Source: an uncultured Monoglobus sp.
Lineage (GTDB): Bacteria; Bacillota; Clostridia; Monoglobales; Monoglobaceae
Assembly: GCA_947630505.1 (NCBI GenBank)
Contig: CANRHV010000004.1
Coordinates: forward strand, 16,816 to 80,815
Direction: 5' to 3'
DNA: 64,000 nt
The translations under genes and the position numbers were made by a program. Below are positions 8,289 to 17,561 of this stretch, piece after piece (the stretch's first letter is position 1; every line of letters starts with the position of its first letter). The notes beneath the pieces were generated by a model. It saw nothing but the letters and a program-made list of their open reading frames with translations. It did no database searches and was not told the DNA's origin.

Positions 8289-10533
8289 GTTATCCAAGAT
8301 CTTCGGTTTTCCGAGCAAGGATATCGTGAAAATACTGCACGATTACGGCGTTTCGACCAAGAATCACATGAGCGCCTTAAACGAGTATGAGCTGGACGTG
8401 ATTTTTGAGTATCTCACCCAGAAAAATATGGCGAAGAACTTCTCGGTTATAGAGAAGAAGGTTAAGAAAGAACAGCCTCTGCGCAAAAAGCAGGATAAAG
8501 GCGAGACTCAGGAGGTCGAGCGCGACTTCGCGCCCATGACCGAGATCGAGATCGGCAGAAAAACCAGAACGGTTGACACCAGAGTCAACAACGTCGATCT
8601 TGACCGCATAGACGACGAGAAGATAGAGGAGCTCATACCCGAAAACGTCAAGCAGGGCGACAAGAAGCAGAAGATAAACCAGAAAAAGAAACAGCAGCAG
8701 CGCCAGCAGCACAGCACAAAGCAGAGGCGAAAGCCCGAAAACGTTTTCAAAAAAATCGAAAAGAAAAAGAAAAAAGAAGAGCCGATCCATGTTCTCATAC
8801 CCAACGAGATCACCGCGGGCGAGCTTGCGAGCAGAATGAAAAAATCTCCCGCCGAGATCATCAAAAAGCTGATGCTTTTGGGAATCATGGCGACAGTCAA
8901 TGAGACGATCGACTTTGACACCGCCTCGCTCATAGTTGAGGAAATGGGCGGAACCTACGAAAAAGAAATAATTCTCACCGAAGAGGAAAAACTATTTGAT
9001 GACTTCGAGGATTCACCCGAGCAGCTGAAGCCGCGCTCTCCGGTCGTTGTGGTTATGGGCCACGTCGACCACGGAAAGACGTCGCTGCTCGACGCCATAA
9101 GGCACACCAACGTGACCGAGGGCGAGTTCGGCGGAATCACGCAGCATATCGGCGCTCATCGCGTTCGCGTGGGCGACAAGAAGATAACCTTCCTCGACAC
9201 GCCGGGACACGAGGCCTTCACCGCGATGCGCGCGAGAGGCGCGCTGGTGACCGATATAGCCATATTGGTCGTGGCTGCCGACGACGGAATCATGCCTCAG
9301 ACGGTCGAGGCGATAAACCACGCGAAAGCCGCGAATGTCTCGATAATCGTGGCGATAAACAAAATAGATAAAGAAGGCGCCAACCCCGAGCGCGTGAAGC
9401 AGGAGCTTATGGAGCACAACCTGGTTCCCGAGGAATGGGGCGGCGACACGATCTGCGTCGAGATTTCGGCAAAGAAAAAGCAGAACATCAAGCAGCTGCT
9501 TGAGATGGTGCTGCTGGTGGCCGAGATGAAGGAGCTTAAAGCAAACCCGGACAGAAAGGCCAAGGGCACGGTAATAGAATCGCAGCTCGACAAGGGCCGC
9601 GGCTCGGTGGCGACCGTTCTGGTACAGAACGGAACTTTGCGTGTGGGCGATCTGGTGGTCGCCGGAACCGCTATGGGCAGAGTGCGCGCCATGAACAACG
9701 ACAAGGGCAAGTCGGTCAAAAAGGCAGGCCCCTCGATACCGGTCGAGATACTGGGCCTTTCCGAGGTCCCCGAGGGCGGCGACGAGTTCTATGTCGTAAA
9801 CGACGAGAGACGCGCCCGTGCGGTCGTTGAGAACCGAAAGTTCAAGGAGAAACAGGAGCGTCTGACGGCGAACACCGCTATCTCGCTCGACAACCTGTTT
9901 GAGCATATCGAGGCGGGCAAGATGAAGGAGCTCAACATAATCGTCAAGGCCGATGTTCAGGGCAGCGTGGAGGCGGTCAAGCAGTCGCTTGAGAGAATAT
10001 CAAACGACGAGGTGCGCGTCTCGGTTATCCACGGCGCTGTTGGCGCCATAACCGAGTCCGACGTTATGCTCGCCAGCGCGTCAAACGCGATAATTGTCGG
10101 CTTCAATGTCCGTCCCACGGCGGGCGCCAGCGCCGCGGCCGAGGATTCGGATGTCGATCTGCGCATGTACCGCGTTATCTACGACGCGATAGAGGATATA
10201 GAAAAGGCCATGAAAGGTATGCTTGAGCCAACGTTCCGCGAGGAGATCACCGGACACGTGGAGATCAGGACCACCTTCAAGGTCTCGGGCGTGGGCACGA
10301 TCGGCGGCGCCTACGTCACCGACGGAAAGATCAGACGCGACAGCCTTGTGCGCGTGGTGCGCGACGGAATCGTTATCCACGAGGGCGAGCTCGCGTCGCT
10401 CAAGAGATTCAAGGACGACGTCCGCGAGGTAAACGCCGGTTACGAGTGCGGTCTCAGCATCAGCAATTATAACGACATCAAGGACGGAGACGTTATTGAG
10501 GCGTATATTATGGCGCAGGTGGAACCCGAGTAA
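8266..10533 (+). CDS. infB: Translation initiation factor IF-2
   Basis: A 755-residue IF-2, the GTPase that brings initiator tRNA to the ribosome. The N terminus has a first IF2_N-type helix bundle (residues 1-50), a charged Lys/Gln-rich linker (about 60-175) and a second IF2_N domain ([20 protein letters not shown]). The G domain shows GHVDHGKTS (G1), [12 protein letters not shown] (switch 1), DTPGHEAF (G3), NKID (G4) and SAKK (G5). Domains II, III and the C-terminal fMet-tRNA-binding domain follow, with [18 protein letters not shown] near the end. Length and domain order are normal. The start lies within ylxQ. rbfA follows after 19 bases. Confidence 0.98.
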   Translation: MEKIRAYELSKIFGFPSKDIVKILHDYGVSTKNHMSALNEYELDVIFEYLTQKNMAKNFSVIEKKVKKEQPLRKKQDKGETQEVERDFAPMTEIEIGRKTRTVDTRVNNVDLDRIDDEKIEELIPENVKQGDKKQKINQKKKQQQRQQHSTKQRRKPENVFKKIEKKKKKEEPIHVLIPNEITAGELASRMKKSPAEIIKKLMLLGIMATVNETIDFDTASLIVEEMGGTYEKEIILTEEEKLFDDFEDSPEQLKPRSPVVVVMGHVDHGKTSLLDAIRHTNVTEGEFGGITQHIGAHRVRVGDKKITFLDTPGHEAFTAMRARGALVTDIAILVVAADDGIMPQTVEAINHAKAANVSIIVAINKIDKEGANPERVKQELMEHNLVPEEWGGDTICVEISAKKKQNIKQLLEMVLLVAEMKELKANPDRKAKGTVIESQLDKGRGSVATVLVQNGTLRVGDLVVAGTAMGRVRAMNNDKGKSVKKAGPSIPVEILGLSEVPEGGDEFYVVNDERRARAVVENRKFKEKQERLTANTAISLDNLFEHIEAGKMKELNIIVKADVQGSVEAVKQSLERISNDEVRVSVIHGAVGAITESDVMLASASNAIIVGFNVRPTAGASAAAEDSDVDLRMYRVIYDAIEDIEKAMKGMLEPTFREEITGHVEIRTTFKVSGVGTIGGAYVTDGKIRRDSLVRVVRDGIVIHEGELASLKRFKDDVREVNAGYECGLSISNYNDIKDGDVIEAYIMAQVEPE

Positions 10534-10552
10534 ATTAACCGGAGGAAAATAT

Positions 10553-10891
10553 ATGGCAAATTACAGCAGAACCGACAGGGTCTCCGAGGAGATAAAAAGA
10601 GAGCTTTCGGCGATAATACGCGAGCTCAAAGACCCGAGGATACCGCAGATGATATCGGTGGTATCGGTGCGGGTGACTAAAGACTTAAAGTACGCGAAAG
10701 CGGGCATCAGCGTTATGGGCGATGAAAAAGTCAAAAAAGACGCGTTCGCGGCGCTCAAAAGCGCGGGGGGCTATATCAGAAAAGAGATCAGCCGCCGCGT
10801 CAATCTGCGGCAGACTCCCGAGTTCACCTTTGTGGAGGATGACAGCATAGAGTACGGCGCTCATATCAGCCGCCTTCTGCGGGACCTGTAA
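10553..10891 (+). CDS. rbfA: Ribosome-binding factor A
   Basis: A 112-residue RbfA with the family start YSRTDRVSEEIKRELS, DPRIPQMISVVSVRVTKDLK and the C-terminal LRQTPEFTFVEDDSIEYGAH. It assists late 30S subunit maturation by binding 16S rRNA near helix 1. The frame is open back to 10496, but the ATG at 10553 follows a strong GGAGGAAA site at normal spacing and gives the usual MANYSRTDR start. Confidence 0.96.
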   Translation: MANYSRTDRVSEEIKRELSAIIRELKDPRIPQMISVVSVRVTKDLKYAKAGISVMGDEKVKKDAFAALKSAGGYIRKEISRRVNLRQTPEFTFVEDDSIEYGAHISRLLRDL

Positions 10892-10912
10892 ACCGATTTG
10901 AGAGGTAGTTAA

Positions 10913-11869
10913 ATGTTTAAACAGCTTATACCGATTTTAGAAAATTCATCCAAGGTGGGTATGTTCGTGCATACCCACCCGGACGGCGACGCGATGGGCA
11001 GCGCGTACGCGCTCAGTCTCGCGCTCAACCGCATGGGCAAGCGGACTCGGGTTTTTCTGCCCGAGCTGCCCGACGCTCAGGCGAGCGCGCTGGTTGTCAG
11101 AGGCGATGACACTTCGCTTGAGATCGAGGACTGCGACCTTTTGGTGGCGCTTGACTGCGCCGATTCCCAAAGGCTTGATGTTTTTAAGGACGCGTTTTTG
11201 AGCCACCCCAACACTGCCGCGATAGATCACCATATCACGCATAAGATATTCGCCAGCAGCTGCACGGTGTTCACCGCGATATCCTCGACCTGCGAGCTGA
11301 TATATATGCTGCTTCGGGAGATGGGAACGGAGATAACCCGCGACATCGCGACGAATATCTATATCGGCCTTGTGACCGACACGGGGAATTTCAAATACAC
11401 CAATGTGACGGGCAATACCTTGAGGACGGCCGCCGCGCTGATAGATGTGGGAATAGACTTCGCGCGAATGTCGCGGGAGCTGTTCACGACCAAGTCGATC
11501 GGATATTACAATCTGATGCGCACCGCGCTTGAGAAGCTAAAAATCATCTGCGGGGGCAGAGCCGCGGTGGTTTATATTTCGGACGAGGATCTCTCGCGCG
11601 CGGGCATAACCGAGTCGGAGACCAACGGGATCGTGACTATCCCGGGCAGCGTTGAGGGCATCGAAGTCGGAGTGTACATAAGGCGGCGCAAGGGCGGAGA
11701 ATACAAAATCAGCCTGCGCTCGAATGAATATGTTGACGTGGCGGAGCTTGCGGCCGTGTTCGGCGGCGGCGGACATCATCACGCCAGCGGCTACAGCGTG
11801 TTTGACAAGAGCGTTGACGAGATCGTGCAAGAGCTTTCAAAGGAACTTGATAAAAGATGGCGCAGCTGA
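10913..11869 (+). CDS. nrnA: Bifunctional oligoribonuclease / PAP phosphatase NrnA
   Basis: A 318-residue DHH-DHHA1 phosphoesterase. Metal-binding motifs are HTHPDGDAMGS near residue 20, VALDCADSQRL near 81, IDHHITH (the DHH motif) near 104 and GLVTDTGNFKYTNVTG near 156. The DHHA1 domain has GGGGHHHASGYSV near residue 284, with three histidines in a row where GGGHxxAAG is usual. NrnA degrades short RNAs (nanoRNA) and dephosphorylates 3',5'-adenosine bisphosphate. It lies between rbfA and truB, as in Bacillus and Clostridia, and overlaps truB by 13 bases. Confidence 0.94.
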   Translation: MFKQLIPILENSSKVGMFVHTHPDGDAMGSAYALSLALNRMGKRTRVFLPELPDAQASALVVRGDDTSLEIEDCDLLVALDCADSQRLDVFKDAFLSHPNTAAIDHHITHKIFASSCTVFTAISSTCELIYMLLREMGTEITRDIATNIYIGLVTDTGNFKYTNVTGNTLRTAAALIDVGIDFARMSRELFTTKSIGYYNLMRTALEKLKIICGGRAAVVYISDEDLSRAGITESETNGIVTIPGSVEGIEVGVYIRRRKGGEYKISLRSNEYVDVAELAAVFGGGGHHHASGYSVFDKSVDEIVQELSKELDKRWRS

Positions 11870-12756
11870 GCGGAATAATAAACGTGTATAAGCCGCCCGG
11901 CATGACTTCCCACGATGTGGTGAACCGTCTCAGGCGGCTGCTTTGCACGAGAAAAATCGGCCACACGGGCACCCTTGACCCTGACGCCGAGGGCGTGCTC
12001 CCGATGTGCGTGGGGCGCGCAACCAAAGCCGCCGATATGCTGACCGCCTCCGATAAGGAATATATCGCGCGCGTCACTCTGGGCAGCGCCACCGACACGC
12101 AGGATTCCTCGGGTCGGCCGACAAAGACCGCCGACATGAGCGGGTTTGAGCTGACCGAGGACGATATAAAAACTGCGGCGCGAAAATTTATCGGCGATAT
12201 AAGCCAGGTGCCGCCCATGTATTCGGCGATAAAAGTGGGTGGAAAAAAGCTCTACGAGCTGGCAAGGCAAGGCGTTGAGGTCGAAAGAAAACCCCGGACG
12301 GTTCGGATATTCGAAATTGAAATTATAAACTGCGAGCCTAAAGACGGAGTTCGCGAGTTTTCCATGCGGGTATCGTGTTCAAAGGGCACATATATCAGAA
12401 CGCTCTGCGAGGATATCGGCGATGTTCTTGGGTGTTTCGCCCATATGTCGGGTCTTAAGCGTACAAGAAGCGGCAGATTTGCGGTCGCCGAAAGCTGTAC
12501 TTTGGACGAGATCGCCGAAATGACAGAGCGCGGCGACATGTCGTTTTTAACGCCGACCGACGCGGTCTTTGAGGAATACAAAGCGGTCGTTCTCGGCGCC
12601 AAGGCCGCCGCTATGGTCAGAAACGGCGTCAAAGTTCACGCGCCCGATATCACCGAGGAGGGCGGAATTTACAGAATATACGATGAAAACAATAATTTCC
12701 TCACGCTCTCAAAGCGCGAAAATAACAGATTTACGATTTTAAAAACGTTTTACTAA
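11857..12756 (+). CDS. truB: tRNA pseudouridine-55 synthase TruB
   Basis: A 299-residue TruB that makes pseudouridine 55 in the T loop of tRNA. The catalytic motif is KIGHTGTLDPDAEGVLP near residue 34, with aspartate in GTLDPDA. Other marks are NVYKPPGMTSHDVV at the start, VPPMYSAIKVGGKKLYELAR and CSKGTYIRTLCEDIG. The C-terminal domain is short. Its start codon is inside the nrnA gene, so it depends on coupled translation. Confidence 0.97.
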   Translation: MAQLSGIINVYKPPGMTSHDVVNRLRRLLCTRKIGHTGTLDPDAEGVLPMCVGRATKAADMLTASDKEYIARVTLGSATDTQDSSGRPTKTADMSGFELTEDDIKTAARKFIGDISQVPPMYSAIKVGGKKLYELARQGVEVERKPRTVRIFEIEIINCEPKDGVREFSMRVSCSKGTYIRTLCEDIGDVLGCFAHMSGLKRTRSGRFAVAESCTLDEIAEMTERGDMSFLTPTDAVFEEYKAVVLGAKAAAMVRNGVKVHAPDITEEGGIYRIYDENNNFLTLSKRENNRFTILKTFY

Positions 12757-12768
12757 AGGAGTTTATAT

Positions 12769-13716
12769 ATGGAATATTACGCTCAGGACGAGTGGTTTAA
12801 CCGACATGACCTTGACAATTTAAGACTTAAAAACACCGCGGTCGCTCTCGGGGTGTTTGACGCCATGCACCTGGGGCACCTTGAGATAGTCGACACGGTC
12901 GTGAAATACGCCCGAGAGAATAATCTCAAGTCCGCGGTGTATATGTTTCGCAACATACCAAAAAGCGTGATAACCAATACCGACATAAAAAACGTGAACC
13001 TTTTTAAAAAGCGGCTCAGGATACTATACGATCGTGGCGTCGATATCGTGATCGCCGAGCGGTTCACGCAGGAGTACATGAAAATACCCTACACCGAGTT
13101 TGTGGAAAAATATCTTGTGGAAAAGTTCGACGCCAAGTTTGTGTGCGCGGGCTTTAATTACCACTACGGCTTCCGCGGCAAGGGCAACACCGAGAACCTT
13201 AAAGAGCTGTGCGGAAAGCACGGCATAAAGGTCCGCATAGCCGAGTGCAAAAGCCTCGACTGCCCGGTGTCAAGCACTTTGATACGCCAGCTGATAGCCT
13301 CGGGCGAGATGGAGGAGGCGGCCGTGTATTTGGGCAGGTATTTTTCGGTCACCCGCCGAGTGGAGCGCGGAGCGGGCCTCGGGCACCGCATAGGCTTCCC
13401 GACCGCCAACATAAGGCTGCCAGACTTCCACGTGGTACCCAAGTTTGGCGTGTACATAACCCGCGCCAAGGTCGGCGGCATGTGGCACCGAGCGATAACA
13501 AACGTGGGCGGCAAGCCCACGGTCGGCACCGACGAGCCCAGCATAGAAACGTATATCTTTGACCACGAGGGCGATCTGTACGGCAAGGAGATAGAGATCG
13601 AGTTCCGCAAATTTCTGCGTCCGATCGTCAAGTTCAGCGGCGTCAAGGAGCTTGAGGCTCAGCTTGAGCGCGACAAAAAAGCCGCGCTTGAATATTTCGA
13701 GAAAGAAGAGATTTGA
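12769..13716 (+). CDS. ribF: Bifunctional riboflavin kinase / FAD synthetase
   Basis: A 315-residue RibF that converts riboflavin to FMN and FAD. The N-terminal nucleotidyltransferase domain carries GVFDAMHLGHLEIV near residue 28; most relatives have GxFDGVHLGH, so Ala-Met replaces Gly-Val here. SSTLIRQLIASGEMEEAA (near 169) leads into the C-terminal kinase domain with RVERGAGLGHRIGFPTANI. An AAAGGAG site precedes the ATG. It ends the translation operon, and its stop overlaps the proposed TTG start of the next gene. Confidence 0.95.
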   Translation: MEYYAQDEWFNRHDLDNLRLKNTAVALGVFDAMHLGHLEIVDTVVKYARENNLKSAVYMFRNIPKSVITNTDIKNVNLFKKRLRILYDRGVDIVIAERFTQEYMKIPYTEFVEKYLVEKFDAKFVCAGFNYHYGFRGKGNTENLKELCGKHGIKVRIAECKSLDCPVSSTLIRQLIASGEMEEAAVYLGRYFSVTRRVERGAGLGHRIGFPTANIRLPDFHVVPKFGVYITRAKVGGMWHRAITNVGGKPTVGTDEPSIETYIFDHEGDLYGKEIEIEFRKFLRPIVKFSGVKELEAQLERDKKAALEYFEKEEI

Positions 13717-15104
13717 ATTTGAACAAAACCAATACAAAAAGCTATGAAATGGACATGTGCAGCGGCCCCATACTCAAAAAGATGCTGCTGTATTCCGCGC
13801 CCCTTATGGCAAGCGGCGTGCTTCAGCTTATGTTCAATGCGATGGATATCGTGGTGGTGGGCAAATTCGCGGGAGACAATTCTCTGGCGGCGGTGGGCTC
13901 CAACACCTCGATTATCGGCCTGATAACCAATTTGTTTATCGGTCTGTCGGTGGCGACCAATGTTATGATAGCCAGATTTTTCGGCTCCAAGGACGTCAAG
14001 GCGCTGACAAGAACGGTGCATACCTCGATGCTGCTCAGCCTGCTGAGCGGTATTTTACTTACGGTGATAGGCGTTGGCGGAGCCAAGTGGATACTTGAGC
14101 TTATGCAGACTCCCGCCGAGGTGCTGCCTCTGGCGGTGCTCTATCTCAGGATATATTTTCTTGGCATGACCGCCACGATGATATATAACTTCGGCAGCGC
14201 CATACTGCGCGGCATAGGCGACACGCGTCGGCCTCTTTATTTTCTTATAACAGCGGGCGTTATAAACGTGGCGCTGAATCTGGTCTTTGTTATCATATTC
14301 AAGATGGACGTGGCGGGCGTCGCTCTGGCGACCGTTATCTCTCAGTGCGTTTCGGCGTATATGGTGACCCGCTGTCTGATGCGCGAAAAGGGCGCGATCC
14401 GCCTTCACCTCAAAGCTCTCAGGATAGACAAGGATAAGCTTTTGACGATATTCAGGATCGGTCTGCCCGCGGGGTTCCAGGGCATAATGTTCTCGATCTC
14501 AAATGTTATTATCCAGTCGTCGGTCAACTCGTTCGGCCCGATAATAATGGCGGGAAACGCCGCGGCGCAGAACCTTGAGTCGTTCGTGTATATAGCGATG
14601 AACGCGTTCCATCAGGCTGCCGTCACGTTCACCAGCCAGAACTTCGGCGCCATGAAATGGAAAAGGATAAACAAAACCGTGGTGTACGCCCAGGTCTGCG
14701 TGACCGTGGTGGGACTGTTGCTCGGCAATCTTGTCTGCCTGTTCGGAAAGCCGCTTGTCGGAATATACACCTCGAATCCCGAGGTCGTCAGCGCGGGTCT
14801 CGACCGCCTGAATATCATAGCCAGGACCCAGGCCACCGCCGGAATGATGGACGTCATGGTGGGCGCGCTGCGCGGAGTGGGCTACTCGCTGATGCCTATG
14901 ATCGTGTCGCTTATCGGCGTGTGCGGCATCAGGATAATGTGGATATTTACTGTGTTCCGAATGGAGCAATTTCACACGATACAGAATCTGTACATATCAT
15001 ATCCCCTGTCATGGTTCGCGACATTCCTGGTTCACCTGGGCTGCTTCTTGGTCATAAGAACCAGACTCGAAAAACGAATGAAGACCCACGGTCCGGGCAT
15101 GTAA
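13713..15104 (+). CDS. MATE family efflux transporter
   Basis: A 463-residue membrane protein with about 12 hydrophobic segments in the two-bundle MATE pattern. Family segments include GPILKKMLLYSAPLMASGVLQ at the start, NAMDIVVVGKFAGDNSLAAVG near residue 42, GIGDTRRPLYFLI and the second-half RIGLPAGFQGIMFSISNV. MATE proteins export drugs or metabolites using Na+ or H+. The start is a TTG, either 13713 (overlapping the ribF stop by four bases) or 13719. This subgroup is widespread in Clostridia and the substrate is unknown. Cotranscription with ribF is likely, but a functional link is not implied. Confidence 0.9.
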   Translation: MNLNKTNTKSYEMDMCSGPILKKMLLYSAPLMASGVLQLMFNAMDIVVVGKFAGDNSLAAVGSNTSIIGLITNLFIGLSVATNVMIARFFGSKDVKALTRTVHTSMLLSLLSGILLTVIGVGGAKWILELMQTPAEVLPLAVLYLRIYFLGMTATMIYNFGSAILRGIGDTRRPLYFLITAGVINVALNLVFVIIFKMDVAGVALATVISQCVSAYMVTRCLMREKGAIRLHLKALRIDKDKLLTIFRIGLPAGFQGIMFSISNVIIQSSVNSFGPIIMAGNAAAQNLESFVYIAMNAFHQAAVTFTSQNFGAMKWKRINKTVVYAQVCVTVVGLLLGNLVCLFGKPLVGIYTSNPEVVSAGLDRLNIIARTQATAGMMDVMVGALRGVGYSLMPMIVSLIGVCGIRIMWIFTVFRMEQFHTIQNLYISYPLSWFATFLVHLGCFLVIRTRLEKRMKTHGPGM

Positions 15105-15124
15105 AAAATTTTTGCAAAATAAAT

Positions 15125-15160
15125 CGGCGGCACGCTTCACGCGTAGCCGCCGTTTATTTT
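15125..15160. terminator. Convergent terminator
   Basis: CGGCGGC at 15125-15131 pairs with GCCGCCG at 15146-15152, followed by TTTATTTT on the plus strand and preceded by an A-rich run that serves the minus strand. It separates the MATE gene from the convergent methyltransferase gene. Confidence 0.75.
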
Positions 15161-15181
15161 GCGCCGTATTATATATCCGTA

Positions 15182-16432
15182 TCAACACACAAGGTCGGCG
15201 AATCCCGTTTGATCGAAAATCGTCTGCACTGTTTCGTTTTGCCCCGTAACGGTCATATTGCCGTTTCCGACCTGCTTGATCATGATGAGCAGAACGCGCA
15301 GTCCGGCGGACGAGATATATTCAAGCCCCGACGCGTTGAGCGTGATTTTTTCGGGCTTATCTTCCGCCGCGGCTTTTTCGTAAACCGAGAGAAACTCCGG
15401 CGCGGTTATGGAATCAAGCCTGCCACGCAGCGTGATTTTCATTTTGCCGTCGCGCGATTTCGCGTTCACGCCGAAGCTTTTGTTCTCAAAGCCCGCTTCC
15501 GATTCTTTGTAATCCTCATCGAGAGTCATTTTCCACACGCAAAACGGCTTTATAGCTTCGGTGAGAGCCGCTTTTGTTTTCTCGGGGAAATTTTTCGTGG
15601 TGTTAAGCTCGGGCATATATTTAACAACGGGTATGCGCTCAACCTTAAAGCCCGCCGAATTTAAAAAGTCCGTCAGTTTTTCGACCCCGTTTTGATAGTC
15701 AAAGGCGCTGACATTCATAATATTTTTTCCCATGTCAATGTCCGATTTGTTCGAAAACGCTTTTAATGAGCTCATCATAGTTTTCAAGGCATCCGCGCCG
15801 ATAATCGCCTTCATCGTCGAAAGCGTCAGAGAGCTTGATTCGGGGTCGTAAGTCAGCCAGCAGCCGCCGAATTCCTTTAACACGTTTCTTATGTTCGAGC
15901 AAAGCTCGGTGATTTCGGAATCGTTTAAGTACATAATAAGTCCTTCGGTAGTGACGCAGATCTCACCCTCGGCGGAATCGAGGGTGCTTCTGAGTGACGT
16001 ATAATTTGTAGCGTCGACGCTGCGGTATTCCTTGTTTTTTATTCCGCGCTCCTTGAGCGTATCGTCTATTATGGGAGCGAGCTCGTCAATTACCGCCGGA
16101 AGATCGCAGCCTATATAATGAGTGTCCTTAAACATTTCATTGAGAGCGCGCGGAGTATAGCCGCAGGGAATGTCAAGAACAGTGTTTTTCTCCGAGGCCT
16201 TTATAAGATTGTTCATGGTCCGGTAGCGCGTTTCGATCACAGCCTTGTTGGCCGTGTCGAACACCGCTTTTTGGTCGTCGCCGCTCTCCATTACGGAACC
16301 GACGTCTATGCCGAGCTTTTCCGTAAGCAGACGCGCGTCGCTGTCGCCCGCAAGGCAGATGTTCAAAACAGTCGCCTTCGCCGTGTTGAATACCGGATTT
16401 GTCCTTTCTCTCAAATTCTGCTTTTCGTCCAT
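15182..16432 (-). CDS. SAM-dependent methyltransferase fused to a STAS domain
   Basis: A 416-residue two-domain protein. Residues about 1-310 resemble class I SAM-dependent methyltransferases of the leucine carboxyl methyltransferase (LCM) type: VLDIPCGYTPRA (SAM loop, residue 85), GCDLPAVIDEL (residue 108) and TTEGLIMYLNDSE in the middle. Residues about 318-416 are a STAS (anti-anti-sigma-like) domain: KITLRGRLDSITAPEF, then LNASGLEYISSAGLRVLL with the serine of SSAG at the usual phosphorylation position, and an ending like MTVTGQNETVQTIFDQTG. The ATG at 16432 follows AGGAGGAG at good spacing; an upstream in-frame start to 16489 lacks one. No anti-sigma kinase gene is adjacent. Substrate and partner are unknown. 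Confidence 0.8.
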   Translation of the reverse strand: MDEKQNLRERTNPVFNTAKATVLNICLAGDSDARLLTEKLGIDVGSVMESGDDQKAVFDTANKAVIETRYRTMNNLIKASEKNTVLDIPCGYTPRALNEMFKDTHYIGCDLPAVIDELAPIIDDTLKERGIKNKEYRSVDATNYTSLRSTLDSAEGEICVTTEGLIMYLNDSEITELCSNIRNVLKEFGGCWLTYDPESSSLTLSTMKAIIGADALKTMMSSLKAFSNKSDIDMGKNIMNVSAFDYQNGVEKLTDFLNSAGFKVERIPVVKYMPELNTTKNFPEKTKAALTEAIKPFCVWKMTLDEDYKESEAGFENKSFGVNAKSRDGKMKITLRGRLDSITAPEFLSVYEKAAAEDKPEKITLNASGLEYISSAGLRVLLIMIKQVGNGNMTVTGQNETVQTIFDQTGFADLVC

Positions 16433-16567
16433 AATAAACTCCTCCTGATATTTTTCGAGACTTAATTTATATAAATATAAGTTTAACATTTTCTTATATT
16501 AAATTCAACACCTTGTCATAAAAGTCATTTTTAATGACGTAAACGGCATGAGCGAACATGGCCATCT

Positions 16568-16653
16568 GCCTCGCCCCTTGGGGAGAGGGAAACGTAGGTA
16601 CTAGATATTAGTAACTAGGGACTAGGCATCCCTCTCAGTCTGCTTCGCAGACT
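16568..16653. repeat. Second copy of the MITE-like element
   Basis: It shares CTCGCCCCTTGGGGAGAG (16570-16587) and an AACGTAGG-ACTAG core with the element at 4372-4473, but its right end differs: CCCTCTC at 16630-16636 pairs with GAGAGGG at 16583-16589, then AGTCTGC and GCAGACT form a perfect hairpin at 16637-16653. It lies between the methyltransferase gene and the DUF896 gene, just before the latter's promoter. Confidence 0.6.
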
Positions 16654-16679
16654 TGTGATGGATGAACATAGTCCCCACG

Positions 16680-16708
16680 TTGACAAAACATTGTTTTCGG
16701 TGTAATAT
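16680..16708 (+). promoter_or_regulatory. Promoter of the DUF896 gene
   Basis: TTGACA at 16680-16685, a 17-base spacer and TAATAT at 16703-16708. The transcript would start near 16715, only about 17 bases before the start codon, with a GAGGAGATGAT ribosome site between. Confidence 0.65.
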
Positions 16709-16731
16709 AATAAAATCGAGGAGATGATTTT

Positions 16732-16902
16732 ATGACACAGGAGAAGATCAAGCGCATTAACGAGCTTGCGAAAAAGGCGAAAAGCCCCGGCGGGCTCACC
16801 GAGGCGGAGACAAAAGAAAGAGCCGCGCTGAGAAGCGAATACCTGGCGGACGTCCGCAGGAATCTAAAGGCGCAGCTCGATAATATCGAGATCGTGGACT
16901 GA
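16732..16902 (+). CDS. DUF896 (YnzC/UPF0291) family small protein
   Basis: A 56-codon gene encoding MTQEKIKRINELAKKAK, then GGLTEAETKERAALRSEYL and a helical tail ending DNIEIVD. This is the full DUF896 pattern: an N-terminal helical hairpin with the conserved GLT-E--ER-LR-EY core. Bacillus YnzC belongs to the family; its role is unsettled, though a relative (YneB-YnzC-YneA region) is linked to the SOS response. It has its own promoter and a strong ribosome site, and ends two bases before the convergent ribU gene, with no terminator between. Confidence 0.88.
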   Translation: MTQEKIKRINELAKKAKSPGGLTEAETKERAALRSEYLADVRRNLKAQLDNIEIVD

Positions 16903-16904
16903 GG

Positions 16905-17498
16905 CTATTTTTTGAGTATCGGTCGCAGCCGCTTGTATAGAAGGAAAGTGAGCAGCGAGATCACGAGACCCTTTAAAAAATTAAAAGGCACAATAGAGAG
17001 GGCGATAAGCTTAAACTCGCTGTCAAATATCGGCGAGATATCGGTGCCCATTTTGATTATGGCGTCAAGCGGGAAGCCCATCGCGTTGATGTAAAACGGG
17101 AACACTATGAAATAGTTGGAAAACAGGCTGACTACGCCGAAGCACAGAGTTCCGACGAGCATTCCCAAAAGCGCGGTGCGGCGCGTTTTGTTGCGCTTGT
17201 ATATTATTCCGGCAGGCAGCGTCAGGCAGCAGCCCAGGATGAAATTCGAGAGCTCGCCGACTCCGGCGGTGGACGTCATAAAGAGGTGGAGCAGGTTTTT
17301 GATAAGCTCTACCAAAACGCCCGCGATCGGGCCGAACGCGAAGGCGCAAATCAGCGCGGGAAGCTCGGAAAAGTCGAATTTAACAAAGCTCGGCACGATG
17401 GGCAGCGGAAAGTCCAGCATCATAAGCACAAACGAAACCGCTCCGCATACCGCCACCGAGGCGATCATTCTTGTGGTGATTGTTTTATTTGAGTTCAT
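16905..17498 (-). CDS. ribU: ECF transporter riboflavin-type substrate-binding subunit RibU
   Basis: A 197-residue integral membrane S-component with about six hydrophobic helices. The RibU signature DFPLPIVPSFVKFDFSELPA lies in the first loop, followed by GPIAGVLVELIKNLLHLF, which contacts the energising module. RibU captures riboflavin and works with a shared EcfA1-EcfA2-EcfT module, which is not in this window. Its site is AAGGAG ahead of the ATG. No FMN riboswitch is visible in the 60 bases upstream; instead a hairpin that probably ends the VanW transcript lies there, so expression may come from readthrough. Confidence 0.88.
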   Translation of the reverse strand: MNSNKTITTRMIASVAVCGAVSFVLMMLDFPLPIVPSFVKFDFSELPALICAFAFGPIAGVLVELIKNLLHLFMTSTAGVGELSNFILGCCLTLPAGIIYKRNKTRRTALLGMLVGTLCFGVVSLFSNYFIVFPFYINAMGFPLDAIIKMGTDISPIFDSEFKLIALSIVPFNFLKGLVISLLTFLLYKRLRPILKK

Positions 17499-17526
17499 AG
17501 CGCGTACTCCTTAATATTTTTGTTTA

Positions 17527-17557
17527 AAACCGCCCGCAGTGTTTTAGCGGGCGGTTT
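17527..17557 (-). terminator. Terminator between the VanW gene and ribU
   Basis: AAACCGCCCGC (17527-17537) and GCGGGCGGTTT (17547-17557) form a perfect 11-bp stem with a 9-base loop, four bases after the VanW stop. The T run on the minus strand is short, so partial readthrough into ribU is plausible. Confidence 0.65.
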
Positions 17558-17561
17558 GTGA

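Noticed and set aside
9013..9906. A 297-codon minus-strand ORF opposite infB
   Set aside because: It is a shadow of infB codon bias with no recognisable domain.
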